From positions 1 to 64,000 of the forward strand of contig JAJNNX010000044.1 in the NCBI GenBank assembly GCA_023159155.1: 64,000 bases of DNA, given 5' to 3'. Position 1 is the stretch's first letter. Every line of letters begins with the position of its first letter. This DNA comes from Ustulina deusta (lineage: Eukaryota > Ascomycota > Sordariomycetes > Xylariales > Xylariaceae). Below, one piece after another: positions 1 through 14,901 of the stretch. Below the pieces are notes generated by a model. It made no database searches, was not told where the DNA came from, and worked only from the letters and a program-made list of their open reading frames with translations. The position numbers were made by a program, and so were the translations under genes.

Positions 1-1239
1 TGTATAGCTATATAGTTTTGCTGTATATTATTTTAGTAAGCAAAACCTATTTTTTGTCCTAATATATTAATAGCTAACTATTATATAACTAGAGAATTAT
101 AGTTATAAAAAATAGCTAGATAATAAATAAACAAGGTCTAGATTGGATTAATTATTTTAATTTATATATAGCTAGTTATATAAAGGGTATTTATTGCCTA
201 TTAATCTTTAATAGCTATAAAAGCTACTATTTAACTAATTTTGAACTATATTACAAAGATTATAATATTATTATTTTTTATATGTTTACTTATTTGTTGT
301 ACTAATTTTAACTTTTTAATATTAGTTGTTTTGGTTTGTTAAAACGTTCGTACATAAAAAAAATCAATAATTTAATATAAATATATATTACTTATATTGC
401 TAAAGAGGATTTTTTTGTTGTATTTTATAAAGCATACAAAGTTTTTATAATAGAATCTAATATTTAAGGAGGTTTTAAAAATATTAAATTAGTGCTATAT
501 GATCTAAAATATATATTTTTTTAGCTTAAAATCTAATTGCTAACTAAAACATTTTTTAGATTATCTAACAGACCTTTAGTTTTTTAGCAATTAAAGATTT
601 TATATAATATAACTAATACATAATTATAAGCTAAATATATTAAAAATAAAGTTATATAATATTAAAATAGCTTACTAAGTGCTATTTTAAATATTATTGA
701 TTATATTACAAAAAGTATAACACTGCTTATATATAAGGTTGTATTATTAGAAGGAAAAGTTGCTAAACTTTGTATAATAAATAAAATGCTTAGCTAATGC
801 TGCTATACAAAAAAAAAACATATATAGAATAAAAGGTCACTTATTATATAAAAAGGACAAGATTTTAAAACCGAACGGGCTATTAAAAAGCAAATAATAA
901 AAGAAATGTAGCAAAGTAATTGTTATATAAAAGGGGGTATATTGCACGTACAACAATATAGAATATGTAGCAAGCCTAGGTATAACTTGCGTACTTGTTA
1001 AAATGCTATAAAAACATTTAGCAACAATATTTCCGATTAGATCTAATTAATTTTTTATATTATAGTTGAATTATTTGACTTATATATACAAAGGTGCAAA
1101 AAAGTTGGCAATTGACTTATGTTGGCAATTAGCTTGTGTCCTATGTTATATAATAAATTTTAATACTAATAATTTAAGCATAAGCTATATATAAATTGTT
1201 TATAAAGCTAATCTAGTTTTTATATAAATATTTTAGCCT

Positions 1240-1285
<46 letters not shown>

Positions 1286-4200
1286 CTGCCACTATTATTA
1301 TTATTTATTAGTTTTAGCTACTTATCTATATCGCTACTATTAAAAAAAAAAAATTTTATACCTTTTTATTTTTATTTTTTATTACTATGTTTAATACTAT
1401 TTTTAACCTTTTTTATATCTTTTCTAATAAAAAGTTTTTATAGAACTACTATAATTATTGCCTTTAATATCTTGCTTGCTAAAAAGTTATAAACAGCTAT
1501 AATTATTATAACTATAAGTAATATATATATAAATAAGCTACTAAAACTAAAAACAAAACTTATAAATATAGACTTACTAAATCTCTAGTCTATAATATAT
1601 ATATATATTAATACTATTTTAGTAGTACTTATAATAAAGCTTAGCTTAACTTTAGCTAGTTTATTTAAGTTATTTGTATTATAAAAAAAGCTAGGGCATT
1701 TTTTTATAATAAATGCTAAAAAAAGCACAAAATATATAATTTTATAAAAAATTTATATTTGTTTTATATTAATATTAGTACTAACTTAAATTTTTTTTAA
1801 TTAAGTTTTAAATTTAATATTTTTTAATATAGTTTATATTAATAAATTATTAGATTAGTTTTGCTAATTTTTTAACTTTAAAATAAATATAAATAGTAAT
1901 AAAATTATTAATAAAATAAGTTTGGTTATTTAGCAAGTTTTTATAAAGTTTTATCAGTAGCTAGCTAATATTTAATTTTATTTATTAAAAATGTTTTATT
2001 ATTTTTTAATAATTTATTGCGTGCAGTTCGGCCTTACTAATAAACTTAGCAATACTAAAATAAATAGTTTTTTTATTGTTTTATTAGGTTTTTATAAATT
2101 GTTTATATATTTTTAAAGGATTTATATTATATATTTTTAATTAATAGTATAATAAAAAAACATTTTATTTTAAATAATAGTGCACTTTTTTTTTAATGCT
2201 ATAAATATTTTTATTTAATATAAATAAATAATTAATTAATATAAAGCGTATTTTTATATAACTATTATATATTTTTAATTTAAAAATTATAGTTATATAT
2301 TATAAATATTAGCTGTTTATTGTTTTATAATAAAGTTAAAAAAAGCAGTTATAAGTGCTTATAATTAAGCAACCTAAACTACTGCTATAACTACTATAGT
2401 AAACTTAAATATTTATTATTTTAATAAGATTTAATTTTAGAAGTAGTTTATATATAGCTTAATAATAAAGCATAAATTAAATATTTAAAATAGTTAGTTT
2501 AATTCTAACTATATAGGTTTTTTATAGGTTTATTTTTATTAATTTGCTAAAGTTTTAAACTAATATAATTATTAGATTAGTTAAGTTTTTAAGTAATAAA
2601 ACTAAATACCTTTAAGTAAAAATAAAATTAATTAACTTTTGTTTTTATTGTTTTAAATATAAAGTATTAGGTTAGAAATTCTTTTTTTTATAACTTTGCT
2701 ATTATTTAAAAGTTTATATTGCTTTAGGTACTATAATATTAATAGCTAATATTTATTAGTTATATTTAGTGAGCTAGCTTTTTTATTTAATTTTATAATA
2801 TAATTTATAATTATATATTTATTTTATTACTATATTTTTAATTTTTTATTTATTTAAATTATTTATAAAGTTTAGTATAAATAGGTTATATATAGTATTA
2901 GTTTTTTAAAGCTTAAATAGTTAGAAAAAAAATATTATAAAAATAAGCATATTATACTAAAAATATAAAATAATATACCTATAATTTAATATAGCTAAGG
3001 ATTTAAAATAAGATAATAAACTTAGGTATAAGTTTAGAATATTTAAAACTTAAGTTTTTTATAAATAATATTATTATATTTCTAATTTTATAGGTTATAA
3101 GTTTATGTTTAATGTTATAGTATTTTTAATGCTTTTTGATTATAATTTGCTACTAATTTTTCAAGTTATTTTTAATAGTTTATAGTTTTTATAATTATTT
3201 TTGTATTATTAGTACCCCTTTTAGAATAAAATTATTTTTAATAAATAGTTTAAACTCTAGTATATAATTATATAGAGCTTTAAAAAATGATTTGCTAGTT
3301 ATACTATTAATAGCTAAATTAATTATAAAATATATTTAAAGAAGTAATTATAGCTAATTAGTTTCTTTGCTATTAATAAAGCATTTAAAGTAGTTTTTAA
3401 TTGTTTGATTTATATGTTTTGTTTGCTTGTTAGTTCTAAAATAAAACATAACTAAATATTTTTTTTTTAATTTTAAAGTAATAATATAAATCTAACTAGA
3501 AATAACTAATAAAAAAAAAGTTGTAGTTTAATATAATATTTATAAAACTTTTATAAATATATTTAATTTTTTAATAAAATAAAATAATAAGCTATATTAA
3601 AGTTATTTTAGTATTAATTTAATAAATTTATTAATAATTACTAAAATATAATTAATTTAATAGTTTTTATAAAAAGTTAAGGGCAGTTTAATTATAAAGT
3701 TTATAAATAGTTCTTGTATAAAAACTAAAAATATAAGTAAAATATTAAATTTGTTATATTTTTAGTAATATTTTACTTTTAATTTAAAATATATTATATA
3801 TCTATTTATATAATTATTAATATTTACTTTTATTTTTAATTAAAAAAATTTGTACTATAATAGTTCAAGTATATGTTTTTATTTAAAATACCTTATTAAT
3901 AAATTATTATAATATAATTTAATAAGCTAAAAATAAATAGATTTTTTAAAAAAAATATAAATTTTATTTTTATAATATAAAAGAAATTTTTTAATTGTTT
4001 ATTAAAAGTCTATAAGTTTTTTAATATTAATATACTTTTTAATTAATTTATATTTAAGGTCTTTTTATTAAATATTTTAAATTATATTTTATAAACTTTA
4101 TAATATATCTAAATTTTAAAAATTATTATTACTTATAGCTATTTATGTTTATATATATATAATTGCCTATATAAAAATAGTTTTTTTTTAGAAAGTTAGG

Positions 4201-5179
4201 TAATATATACTTTGCTTATTAGTATTTTTAGGTATTTATTAGAAATTTTAGTTTATATTATTATAATTTTTCTTTTTAGTATTAAAAAAAAATTAGTATT
4301 TTAGGGCGAATTATTTATATAATTAGGTTAGCGCAATAAAAAATCAGCTCTATTTTGTTTGCTTTGTTTATATTTAATAATAAAATAAAATAAAACTAAA
4401 TATATATACTAATAAGCTTGCTTTTTATTTAGTTTTAGAATTTTTATAAATATTTAAAAATTATTATAATTAGTTAATATTTTAACTAATAATTTGTTTT
4501 TTTTAAAATAATGCTACTAATATTTAAAATATTTTATAATTATAAATATTTTTTAATTTAAAGTTCTATAGTTTAATTTTTTATTACTAAACTTATAAAA
4601 ATAAAATATAATAAAACATTATTTATTTTAACTATTTTTTTAAAAAAAATTCCTTACTAGCGCTACTTTAAAAAAATTAGTTTTTACTAATATTTGCTTC
4701 TTAGAGTTAAAATATATAAAAAGAATAATTTTTTTAAATAAGTTTTAAAACTTTTTAAAAGCTTTTATTATAAAATAGTTTAAAAAGATTTAATTTTTTT
4801 TTGTTTTAGTTATGCTTTTTTTTTAAATACTAAGTTAGAAAAACAATAACCTAAGAATACTTTTTAATAAAGGATTAATAAAAATTATAAAACTTTAAAA
4901 ACTATTATAGCTTATAATAAAAACTAAAAAATAATTACTATTTAATTATATTAATATAATTAAAGTTTATTTTAATATTTTAATTAAATATAATATATTT
5001 AAAAAATTTAAGTTTTTTTTAATAAAGCTAATATTTTAAAAGCTTACTATATAGTTTAATATTCTAAAATTTTTTAATAATTTTTTAAATATATTTTATA
5101 TAAGATTTTTTATTTATAAAAAATATAAAAATATTATTTAAATATATAATATAAAATATATTTAAAATATTATTAAATA

Positions 5180-5400
5180 TTTTATATATATAGTTTTAAA
5201 AAATAGCAAAAATATTATATAAACTTATAAATATAACTAAAAATTTATAATAGCTATAATATATATAAAAAACTATTTTTTATTTATTTATTTTTTTAAT
5301 TTAAATATAATAATAAGTATTTTTAAGATCGATTTTAGTAAATATTTTATTATATATAAGTTTATTTATTAATTCTAAAAAAAAGAAAAGTATAGCAATT
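5180..5400 (-). mobile_element. Gypsy-type reverse transcriptase relic, RIP-mutated
   Basis: Read on the minus strand from 5347 downward, one frame gives FTKIDLKNTYYYI, then a stop, IKKINK, a stop and KIV, and further on YYKFLV followed by SLYNIFAIF. This follows the Gypsy/Ty3 reverse transcriptase order FTKxDLKxAYxxIRIxxGxEWKTAF, YGxYEYLVMPFGL, NAPATF. The mismatches are what RIP would cause: Trp and Arg codons became stops, and Gly and Ala became Asn/Ser and Thr. The full element probably spans several kb on either side, but I could not place its LTRs or ends. Superfamily assignment is by motif only. Confidence 0.7.
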
Positions 5401-8400
5401 TTTTTATATAACATAGTTAAATTTTTTATAGTTTATATATAGTTTTAAACTTTTATTTTTTTTAAGAATAAATAAAATAAAAGTTTTAGTTAAGCTTTTA
5501 GATTTTTAGATTTTTTTATTAGCTATTATTTTTATAAGCTATTCTTAAAAAATTTTAAGTTTGTTTTAAACTAATAAATAAATAAAATAATAAAATATTA
5601 TAGCATTATTTTATAGATTAATTGCTAAGTTTTTTTATTTAAAGTATAAAAAAATATGAGTTTTATTAGTATTAAAAAAATTAGCTAAGTTATAAAATTC
5701 TAGCAAAATATTTTTAAAACTAGTGCAATTCTTTTTAGTTTTTAATTTTTTAAATTAAAAAAGTTCAAAAAAATATATAATAGCTTAATAATATTTCTTA
5801 TTTTTATAAGCTTTAATAAATTAATAAGCTATAACTAATTTAAAGTATTTAAGCTTTAAACTATAAAACTAGCAATTTAAACTTAAATTAAATATAATTT
5901 TTTAGTTTTTTAGTATAGTTTAAAAAAAAAGCACTAGATTTTTTTAACCGATTATTTTAGTTAATTATAATATAAGTATACTAAAATTTTTAAATTATTT
6001 TATAATTATTAATAAGTTTACAAATAACTTAATAAGCATTATAACTAAAAAAAATCTATTTTTAATAATATATTATAAAGCATAAATATAAAATAAAGCT
6101 TTTTTTAGTTTATTATATAAAGCAAAAATATAACTAATATAATTATATTTAGTATAAAAATCTAAATCAATAAATATTTTTAATAAAGGTTTTTTTAAAC
6201 TAATAAAATAAATATTATATAAAATATAAAATTAATATAAAATAAATATAAAAAGCTATAGTTTTAAGCTAAGCTTTATAGCTAAAACTAAAACTACTTT
6301 TTGTTTTTTTAATTATTACTTAAATATTTATTAAAATATATTAAAAAATTATATAAATAATTTTAGTCTAAATAATAGTTGTTTTTCTATAAATAATAAA
6401 ATATATTAAAGTTTTTTTATTTTTAGTCTAACTAAATCTTTTAAATTTAATATTTTTAATTTTTTAATAAGGATTACTAGTTAGATTTTTTATAGTTATA
6501 ACTAATATAACTTATTTTTTTATAATTAAAACAAAAAAAGTTCTAAATATTATTATTTTGTTTTAAGTAATTATTAAAGTTATTTTATAGTTATTTTTAG
6601 AATATTTTAAAAATATATTAATTAAAATATTTAAAAAATAATAATTTTTTAAATATATAATTATTAAAAAATTGCTAATTTAAATAAGGTTATTCTAGTT
6701 AGTTATAATACTAATAATTATTTTAGCTCCAAACTATATTATAATATTTTTAGCTTTAGTAAAAATAATCTTTATTATTACAGTATTTTTATTTAAAAAA
6801 GTTTTAGTATTATTATTAATCTTAAGATTTATTAATATTAGTTTAGTTAATATTTAAATATAAAAATCTTTATTAGAGCTTTATAGCTTAAAAAACAAAA
6901 GTTATTAGTTTTCAATAATGTTATATTATATTTATTATTATTAATTTTTTTTAAAATAATAAATTATTAAAATTTATAATTTTTTGTTAAAATAGATTAA
7001 TTAGTTTTTAATAATATAATATAGCTTTTTTATTATTATTGCTTTGTTATTTTTTTTTTAATTTTAATTTAAAACAAATATTAATTAAATATTTTAAAGT
7101 TTTAATTAGCTTATTACTAAGCTTTTTTTTAACTACTAGCTAATATTTATAACAAAAGAAATTAATTAGTAAATTAAAGTTTTAGTCTAATTAGCAAAAA
7201 TCTTTTAATTAGATTTATAAAAAAAAAATTTTAATATATTTTTTTTTTAAATTTAATATTAATTTTTTTAATTTTAGTTTATTTTATTAACTATATAAAT
7301 AATTTAAATTTAGGCTTATTAGAACTTTTTTTATAAACTTTTAAATATAAATTTTACTTTTTTAATTTATTTAATTTATTAGTTATAAATAAACTATATA
7401 GTAAGCAAAAAATATTTAAATTTTAAAAAGCAACTAAAATTAAGATTTAATTTTTTATTATTATTATAATATTTATAACAATAAAATAATTAATAGTTAG
7501 AAGTGCTTAGATCTAACTTATTAAATAATAATAAAAAAATAAAAAAATAAGTAATAAGCTAGAATTAGAAAAGTTATATTGTTTTTAGTGCTAATTTTTA
7601 TATTTTAAGTAAAAAATCTAAAAAAAATCTAAAAAATTAAAAGATATAAAATCTTTTAGATCCCTAGCTTTTTTTTAATATTTATATATATTTATAGATC
7701 AAAATTCTTTTAATCTAAAAATAAGTTATTTTTATTTTTTTAGCTATTTATTTATTTTTTTAAGTTTTGCTTTAAGCTAAATATTTTATTATAATAAAAA
7801 TTAGTTAGTACTTTTAAGTTATAAAGTACTATTATTATTTTAATAAGTAAGTATTAAATTATTACTAATCTTTAATTTTTAATTTTTATTTAAAAAAAAT
7901 TAGTATAGCTTTATTAGCTATTTATAGCTAAAAACTTTTTTTAAAAAGCATTAATCTAGTTAATAGTTTAGGTTTTTTAAAAACTATTATATAAATATAT
8001 TATAAATAACCTTAAAAAAAAGCTTTAAAATTATTATAAATAAAAAGTTTATAAAGTCAGATATAATATATATAAAAATAAGTTATATATTTAATAAAGT
8101 TAGCTTATAAAACTAAAGCTTATAAAAAAAAGATTTTTTATTAAAGTAGGTACAGACATAGTATATATATATAGTAAGTATGTACCGGTCCTAGTATGCC
8201 AGGCATAACATATAGTTCGAACTAGGTTATAAGCAAACCGACTTTTATCCCTAAACAAAACAACTATGGACCGGGCAGAACTTAAACCTATAACTTCGAA
8301 AAAAATAGCTAGGCAAAAACTACTATGCTACTAAGCTTTATAGTAGTTATACTTATTTTCTTATAAGGTTTTAACCTAGGGCATAAATAAAAGCTAAGGT

Positions 8401-9021
8401 ATTTTTTATTAGAACTTATTAATAAATTAAAAAAAATAAAACTTACCTCTAAGATTTTTTTTATTATTATGTTATGCTAAAAAAATAAAGATATTAAAGA
8501 GCTAGTATTATTTCTAGTTTATTATTAATATTTATTACTAGAAGTCCTATTATATTTATGTTACTTTTATAAGCTAGAACATTAAATCGCTAAAGAAAAT
8601 CTATAATAAACTTAGAGTTTATATTATATTAGATTTATATTCTTATTATATTATATATTTATTTATTTAACCTCTCTTAATATATTCTCTATAGTTTAAT
8701 AAGCTACTTAAATGAATTTTTATTAAGATATATTAAGCTTGCTGTAATAATAATAATAAAAGCTAGCTTACTTTATATTAATAAAAATTTAAATAAAATC
8801 TTCTTTATTAAATATATAATCTTAATAAAGTAATATATAGCATTTAAGTAAAAAATAAATAAAAAATAAACTAATAAAAGTTATGATTTACTTATAAATA
8901 AATTAAGTAAAAGTAAAAATAAAAGTAATTTATTATAACTAAAGGCTTTTTTAATTCAGGTATAAGAAAGCTTTTGTTTTTAGGGTCTATATAGCTTACG
9001 TAGCTTCTATAAGCTAAATAA

Positions 9022-9122
9022 TCCTTTGTAGCCCATGCAGTCCTCTATAGCTCTTGTAGCCCTTTGCAGCCCTTTGTAGCCCTTGCAGCCCTTTATAGCC
9101 CTTGCAGCCTAGCTTTTGCAGC
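9022..9122. repeat. Short degenerate tandem repeat, about 10-bp unit
   Basis: A unit close to TTGYAGCCCT recurs about eight to ten times, with small variations, just left of the copia-type insertion. It is unusually GC-rich for this block. The last bases, GCAGC at 9118-9122, form the left copy of the target-site duplication of the retrotransposon. Confidence 0.6.
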
Positions 9123-9293
9123 TGTCAGATTTGATGGGGTAAATTAGCTATCTTTTGGAACCCCGTTAAATAGATTCTCCACACACACCTAATTTATATG
9201 GCATGCAGAAAACTCTGCAACAGAACATAGAACAGAAAAAATCAGTAATAATTATTAATACAATCATTCAATTGGACTCGCTTATATCTAACA
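9123..9293 (+). repeat. 5' LTR of the copia-type element
   Basis: 171 bp, TG...CA ended. Aligned by eye to the 3' LTR, it differs at about 15 positions. All are transitions, with no indel, and several are C/T or G/A in the directions expected from RIP on each strand. Confidence 0.92.
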
Positions 9294-12200
9294 ATTAAAA
9301 GTCTCATTTGTAAGAATACTACCCCCCAAGGGCTAGTATAAGCAACCAAATAACATTATAGCTTTATTAGTAATTAACAAGGCTTTATTAGCCAAGCTAG
9401 AGGATTATACACTCTAGAACAAGGTGTTTATTGCAAAAGCAGTATCCTTTGATCTATAAGAATACTTTTAACTAGAAAAACAAACGCTATAAATGCTATT
9501 ACTAAAAATACCCAAATTTAAGGACTATCCCAAACGTATAACTAACTAATTAATATGCTCCTAATTAACTGCTACTTTTTAAAACAAAAAAATCGACCTA
9601 AACAACAAACCTATAAGTATTCTTAAAATAACAAAAAATAGCAAAAAGGCCTACCAAGTTAACTAGAGTTAATATATTACAATAAAAAAAAACTATAAAA
9701 TCTACTAAAAATATATTACTAATTTTATAGCATAGATAATTAAAACTATTTTTTTAAACTATATAAGAACTATTTTCTAACTTACTAATACTATTAATAA
9801 GTAGTATAATAGACTTAAAAACTTTAGCTAATACTTAGAGGCAATATAATAATTATAAGCAAAAGCTTAATACTAATAATATATAAAAAAGATAAATAAG
9901 CTACTAAAGGACCTTAGCGCGTAAGTAATACGTTAGAAGGCTATAATTTTTGTTGCTTTTAAATACAAAGTTATTAAACTAAATAACATTAACTATTTAA
10001 TAATAAACCTAAAGATATGCTTTAGAAAAGTCTTTAAGAACTAGATTACTACTTTTTAAATAATTAACTAATTAGCAATCCTTAACAATATACTAACCTA
10101 CTAAAAAATAGTAGTTAATTTAAGGAGTAAAACAAATTATTAAGCAATTATGTATTGGCTAAATATATATATTAATAAAAAGGCGTTTTTAATACTATAT
10201 AATAGTAAAAGTACTAAAAATACTATAGATAATACTAAAGGGGTAAAAATACTTTTTAATAATTAATAAGTTCTTTTTTGAAGTAGAAATAAAAGCTAAA
10301 ACCGAGGTAGCTGCAGACCCTATAGTAATAAAGGCAATAAAAATAATAATAAACAACTTTGTATTAACTTACGAACTTATAGTTCAAATAATTATGTTTG
10401 CAAAAGCTGTTTGGGCTTCTACTATATAACGGAATATTATTATTTTTTTTTAGAGTTAGCCCTAAATAATTTTTATTTTAGCCAAATTATTGCTAAGCTA
10501 ATATAAGCTAACCTTAATACTAATAAAAAACTAAAAGAATTTATTAATTATATATAAAAAAAAAAAAAAACAAAAATTAATAAAAATAAGTTGTTTGCTT
10601 AATTAAAACAAATATTAATATGGTCTGTTTTTATTATTGGCAAAAAGTCGGAAAGTAAAGCTATATATAGACTAAAAAACTTAGCTATTCTAGATTTTAG
10701 GACTATTTTATATATATTTAATAAAATTAGCAGATTTAATAATCTATAAATAATATTGCTAAGAAACGGAGTATATATAAAAGACAGGATTATACTTATA
10801 TTTGTATTTGGAAATATTGATATATATATTTAAAGGCCTAAAGGACTTATAATTATAAAATTATACAATATAGCCTATTGCCTAATAATAGCTTGCAATT
10901 TAGTATTACTTCAGGTATTTTTAAAACAAAGCTTATACTAAAATATAAAACTAGTAATAATAGTATTAAAATAATAAAATAGATTAATATTTTGCTGTTT
11001 TTAAGATTAAAACTATTAGTTTGTACTAGAGTATCTATTACTTAATATAGAAAGGAGTGCTTTTTATATATAAAAAAATAAACTAGCAATAATAATTTTA
11101 AAGCTTATTTTAAAGGTTGATCTATATTAGTAGTATCTCTGTTTAGGCTACTTAAGTGCTAACGCTTTTTATTATATAGTAGTATAAGCTAAAGAAGTAA
11201 AACTATAACAATCTTTAAAAAACAAAATATATATTTTAGATTATAAGGCGTATATTATAGCAAAAATATAATAGCAAATCAATAAATTATTTCGAAATCG
11301 CCTAGTAAAGCTAGAAATATAGCTAGCTATGGACTTCTATGATTATAAAAAAGGTTATAATTTAGAAAACTTACTAATGTTTATAATAGATCGATATTCT
11401 AGCTTTAGTTTTAATTACTACTTACGTAATTAAAAGTTTCTAACGCTAATTAGAGCCCTAGAAAACTTAGTAAAATATTTGCAGGCTTACTATAATATTA
11501 CTATTTAAGTTTTTAAATATAATAATAAGCTCCTAAAGCATAATAACCTTACTAAACACTTTAAATAATAATATAATATAATCTTTAAGCTATATACCCC
11601 GAATATATAAAGTTAGAATAGTAGCGCTAAGCAGGCTAGCAATATTATTAAACGCAAGGCTAGGGTTATAAGGACTAGGTCTAAGCTACTTACTACTTTT
11701 TAAACCAATATTATAAAAACTGCTATATATTTATATAATTACATACTAAAGTAGATATACCAATAGCAAAGCCTATACAAAAAGTTTTATGCTTACTTTC
11801 TTAACCGAGATAGTATTGTAACTATTTACTATCGACCTAATTTATACTATTTATATATATATAGTTGCAGGGCATACGTAATAATTATAGAAGCCAAACT
11901 AAAAAAAAAAAAACTTAATAAATTAGATCCTAAAGCTTAAATAAGCTACTTTATAAGCTACTAATCCTTTAATATATATTATATATAGATCCTAGCAATT
12001 AATACTATTATATTTACTAAAAATATTATATTTAATAAAAAAACTATATTTTTAAATAATATTAATAAGCTAAAAAATGACTTTTTTAAGTAAAAGATTA
12101 ATAAAATTACTTAGTTACTATCCAAAATAAATATTATTAAACTTAATTAGCCAAACAGTACCCCAAAAACTATAGCCAATTAAAAACTAAAAAATATATA

Positions 12201-14752
12201 TTTTATTAAAAGCAAAAATAATACTGCTATTATAAGTATACCAAAGGATAAAGAAAGCATAACCTATAAATATTTTATATTAGATAAAACAATAAAATTT
12301 AATTAACTTTATACAAATGCCTTTTTCCTACTATATTTTTTACCTCCTAAGTTACTATAACTAAGCGCTTTCTTTATAGCTATTATAAATAGCTCTTATT
12401 TTTAAAAACCCTAAAATATTATAGCAAACTCTAATAAATTAGAGGGCACTACTATTAGAAACCCTAATTTGCAAAAACCCTAAAATATTATAGCAAACTT
12501 TATTAGATTTAAAGACTTTATTCTTTAGACCTAAAATGTTATAGCAAAATCTAAAGATTATAGAACTAGGGGAATAACATTAAAAAGCACTAAACTGCTA
12601 TATATAAACTCTAATGCTCCAGCAGGTATATTTAGCACTTTTTTTTATATTACTATTGCTTCTTAAAAAAGCTACTAAAAAGCTACGTTTTTAAACGGAC
12701 ACTTAAGCGCTTTAGAAAATCGAAACAGCATAGTAATAAGCAAGGCTACAAAAGCCAAATTATTAAAACAATCTATTAGCTATTTTATTAATAAAAAGTC
12801 AAGTTATAATTAAAAAGTCCTATATATACTAAATAGAAATAAAAAAAATTTTAAATAAAAAGTTGCTAAAAAGCATAAAATTTATTAAAAAAATTTACTA
12901 CTACTGCTAAAATCTTACAAGGACTTTAAATATTACTTAATAAGTAAAAGGTTTAAAAGGGCTAAAAAAGATTATTTTAAAAGCTATTAAAAAATAGAGT
13001 TATAAACTAAGGTTAGTACTTATTTAACCAGAGGAAAGCTAACACTTAGGTATATATAAGTATATATATATAAATTTAATAAACATAGCTACTATACAAA
13101 GTGCAAAACATAGTTAGTAGTACAAAGTAATTAGTAGCTTTAATCTAGCACTAAAACTATATATATATTAATTTTTACTAGAAGATTATTTAGGACCTTT
13201 ATTATAATAGCAGCTAAATTTAACCTCGAACTAAAGTAATATAATGCTATTAATACGTTTATTAATGCAAAGCTTAATAAAAAAATATATATATAAATAC
13301 TTTTTAGCTACTACAAGCTTTAGATTGTATTACAGCTTAATAAAGCTTTATATAGCTTAAAAAAATTACTTTTGCTATAACAGAAAGAGCTTATATTAAT
13401 ACTTAAAAAAATAAAGTATTAAGCTATACTATATAAGCTTTATTACTACGCTTGTAATAAAATACTAATCTTTATATATATAAATAATATTGTTTTTGCT
13501 TATAAAAAAAATTAAAAGCCTATTACTAAAAGAGCTATTAAATAGCTTTAAATAGCCTACTAATTAACTAGCAGTAATAACCTGCAATAGTTCCTAAGCA
13601 TTAAAATAATTAGAAATTATTAATAAAAACTAATCTAGCTATCCTAAGCCTTATATATTAAGAAAATCTCTAAACTAAGAACTACTTATCTAACTCTTTT
13701 ATTTACTCCAATAGAACAAACCGAGCTAATGCCCTATAATAGCCTTGCTATAAAACAAGAAATATACTTATATTAATAGAAAGTTGGGTTAGTACTATAT
13801 GCTACTATAATCACTTAACCCAATATTATATTTAGCACATCAAAACTTTTAAAATTCTTTATTAACCCTAAGCCTTAACATTATAACTTGGCAGATCGCC
13901 TGTTTAGCTACCTTAAAAGCACTTAGTACTATTTATTTTAGTTTAAAAACAAAAATAATTTTAAGATTGCAAGTAATACATTATTTGCAAACAATACACT
14001 AAACCAAAAAAGTTCACAAGCATACATAATCAGGCTATTTAAAAGAATTATCGGATAGCATACTAACAAACAGAATACAATAACTACTTTAACAACCAAA
14101 GCAGAATTGTTAGCATTAGTACAAACTGCAAAAAAGGCCATATTTATAAGCTAACTAATCAAAGAACTAGGTATTATACTAGACACCTAACATATTATTA
14201 TTTAATATAATAATAAACAAACTATTAGGCTAGTTATAAAAGAAATAACTACGCTACAAACTAAGCTTTGTTATATAGACATCTATAACCATTAGCTACG
14301 CTAAAAAGTTAAAAAAAATACTCTAAAGGTTATTTATGTAGCTACAAAAGACATAATTGCAGACAGGCTTACAAAAGCGTTAAGTCCAGCGAAATAAAAT
14401 AATTTTCTAAACCAATTAAAAGTATACAGTACTTATAAATATTACTAGAATAAAAAATCAAAAAACAAAAGTATAAAAAATCTGGAAGCTTTAGAAAACT
14501 TATTTATAAAAAGTGAATTAGACTATTTAGGGCTCTTATAGCCTTAATTAAACAAACAGCACTCAATTAGCTAAAATTAGCTAAAGTAGCCAGATTAGCT
14601 TAAATTAGGCCAAATCGTTCAAATCTAAAAAAATTTTAGTAATAATATACCACTAATCAGTTAGATCATATAACCTCCTATTACGCTAACAAGCCTATAT
14701 ATACCACAACACTACAACTACTACTATGCAGGAAATAAAAAAAACACTATAA

Positions 14753-14831
14753 GCCTTAGTAGTATAATAGCAAGCATAGTAGTTAATAGTTTATTATGCT
14801 ATAGATCCTAGTTCAAGTCCGGGCTAAAGCA
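14753..14831 (+). tRNA. tRNA-like sequence inside the retrotransposon, degenerate
   Basis: A 5' acceptor-like GCCTTAG can pair with a 3' CTAAAGC with one mismatch. Before the 3' strand lies GTTCAAGTCC, a B-box/T-arm match whose stem can form weakly, and a D-arm-like GTATAATAGCAAGCAT follows the 5' strand. The anticodon arm is not clear and may contain an intron. It sits between the pol end and the 3' LTR of the copia-type element. It could be a tRNA pseudogene, a tRNA-derived SINE fragment, or coincidence in RIP-altered sequence. No amino-acid identity is assigned. Confidence 0.35.
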
Positions 14832-14901
14832 TTATTTTTAGTATTTTTATTAATAATATTATATATAAAAAAGGCTTATATAAGCTATTTCTAAAGAAAT
14901 A

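Larger units (their letters stand above)
1..9122. other. AT-rich RIP-degraded repeat block (left)
   Basis: The block is overwhelmingly A/T and nearly free of CA, TG and CG dinucleotides, with TA everywhere. No open frame of 60 codons exists on either strand before about 13.9 kb. This is the expected residue of repeat-induced point mutation acting on transposons. A Gypsy reverse transcriptase is still readable on the minus strand near 5.2-5.4 kb. Pieces that are less degraded appear at 8140-8420 and 8950-9122. A run of 42 T lies at 1242-1283. I see no intact gene. Confidence 0.9.

Noticed and set aside
1242..1283. Run of 42 T as a possible poly(A) tail of a LINE or SINE
   Set aside because: No target duplication or element body could be identified next to it in the mutated sequence.
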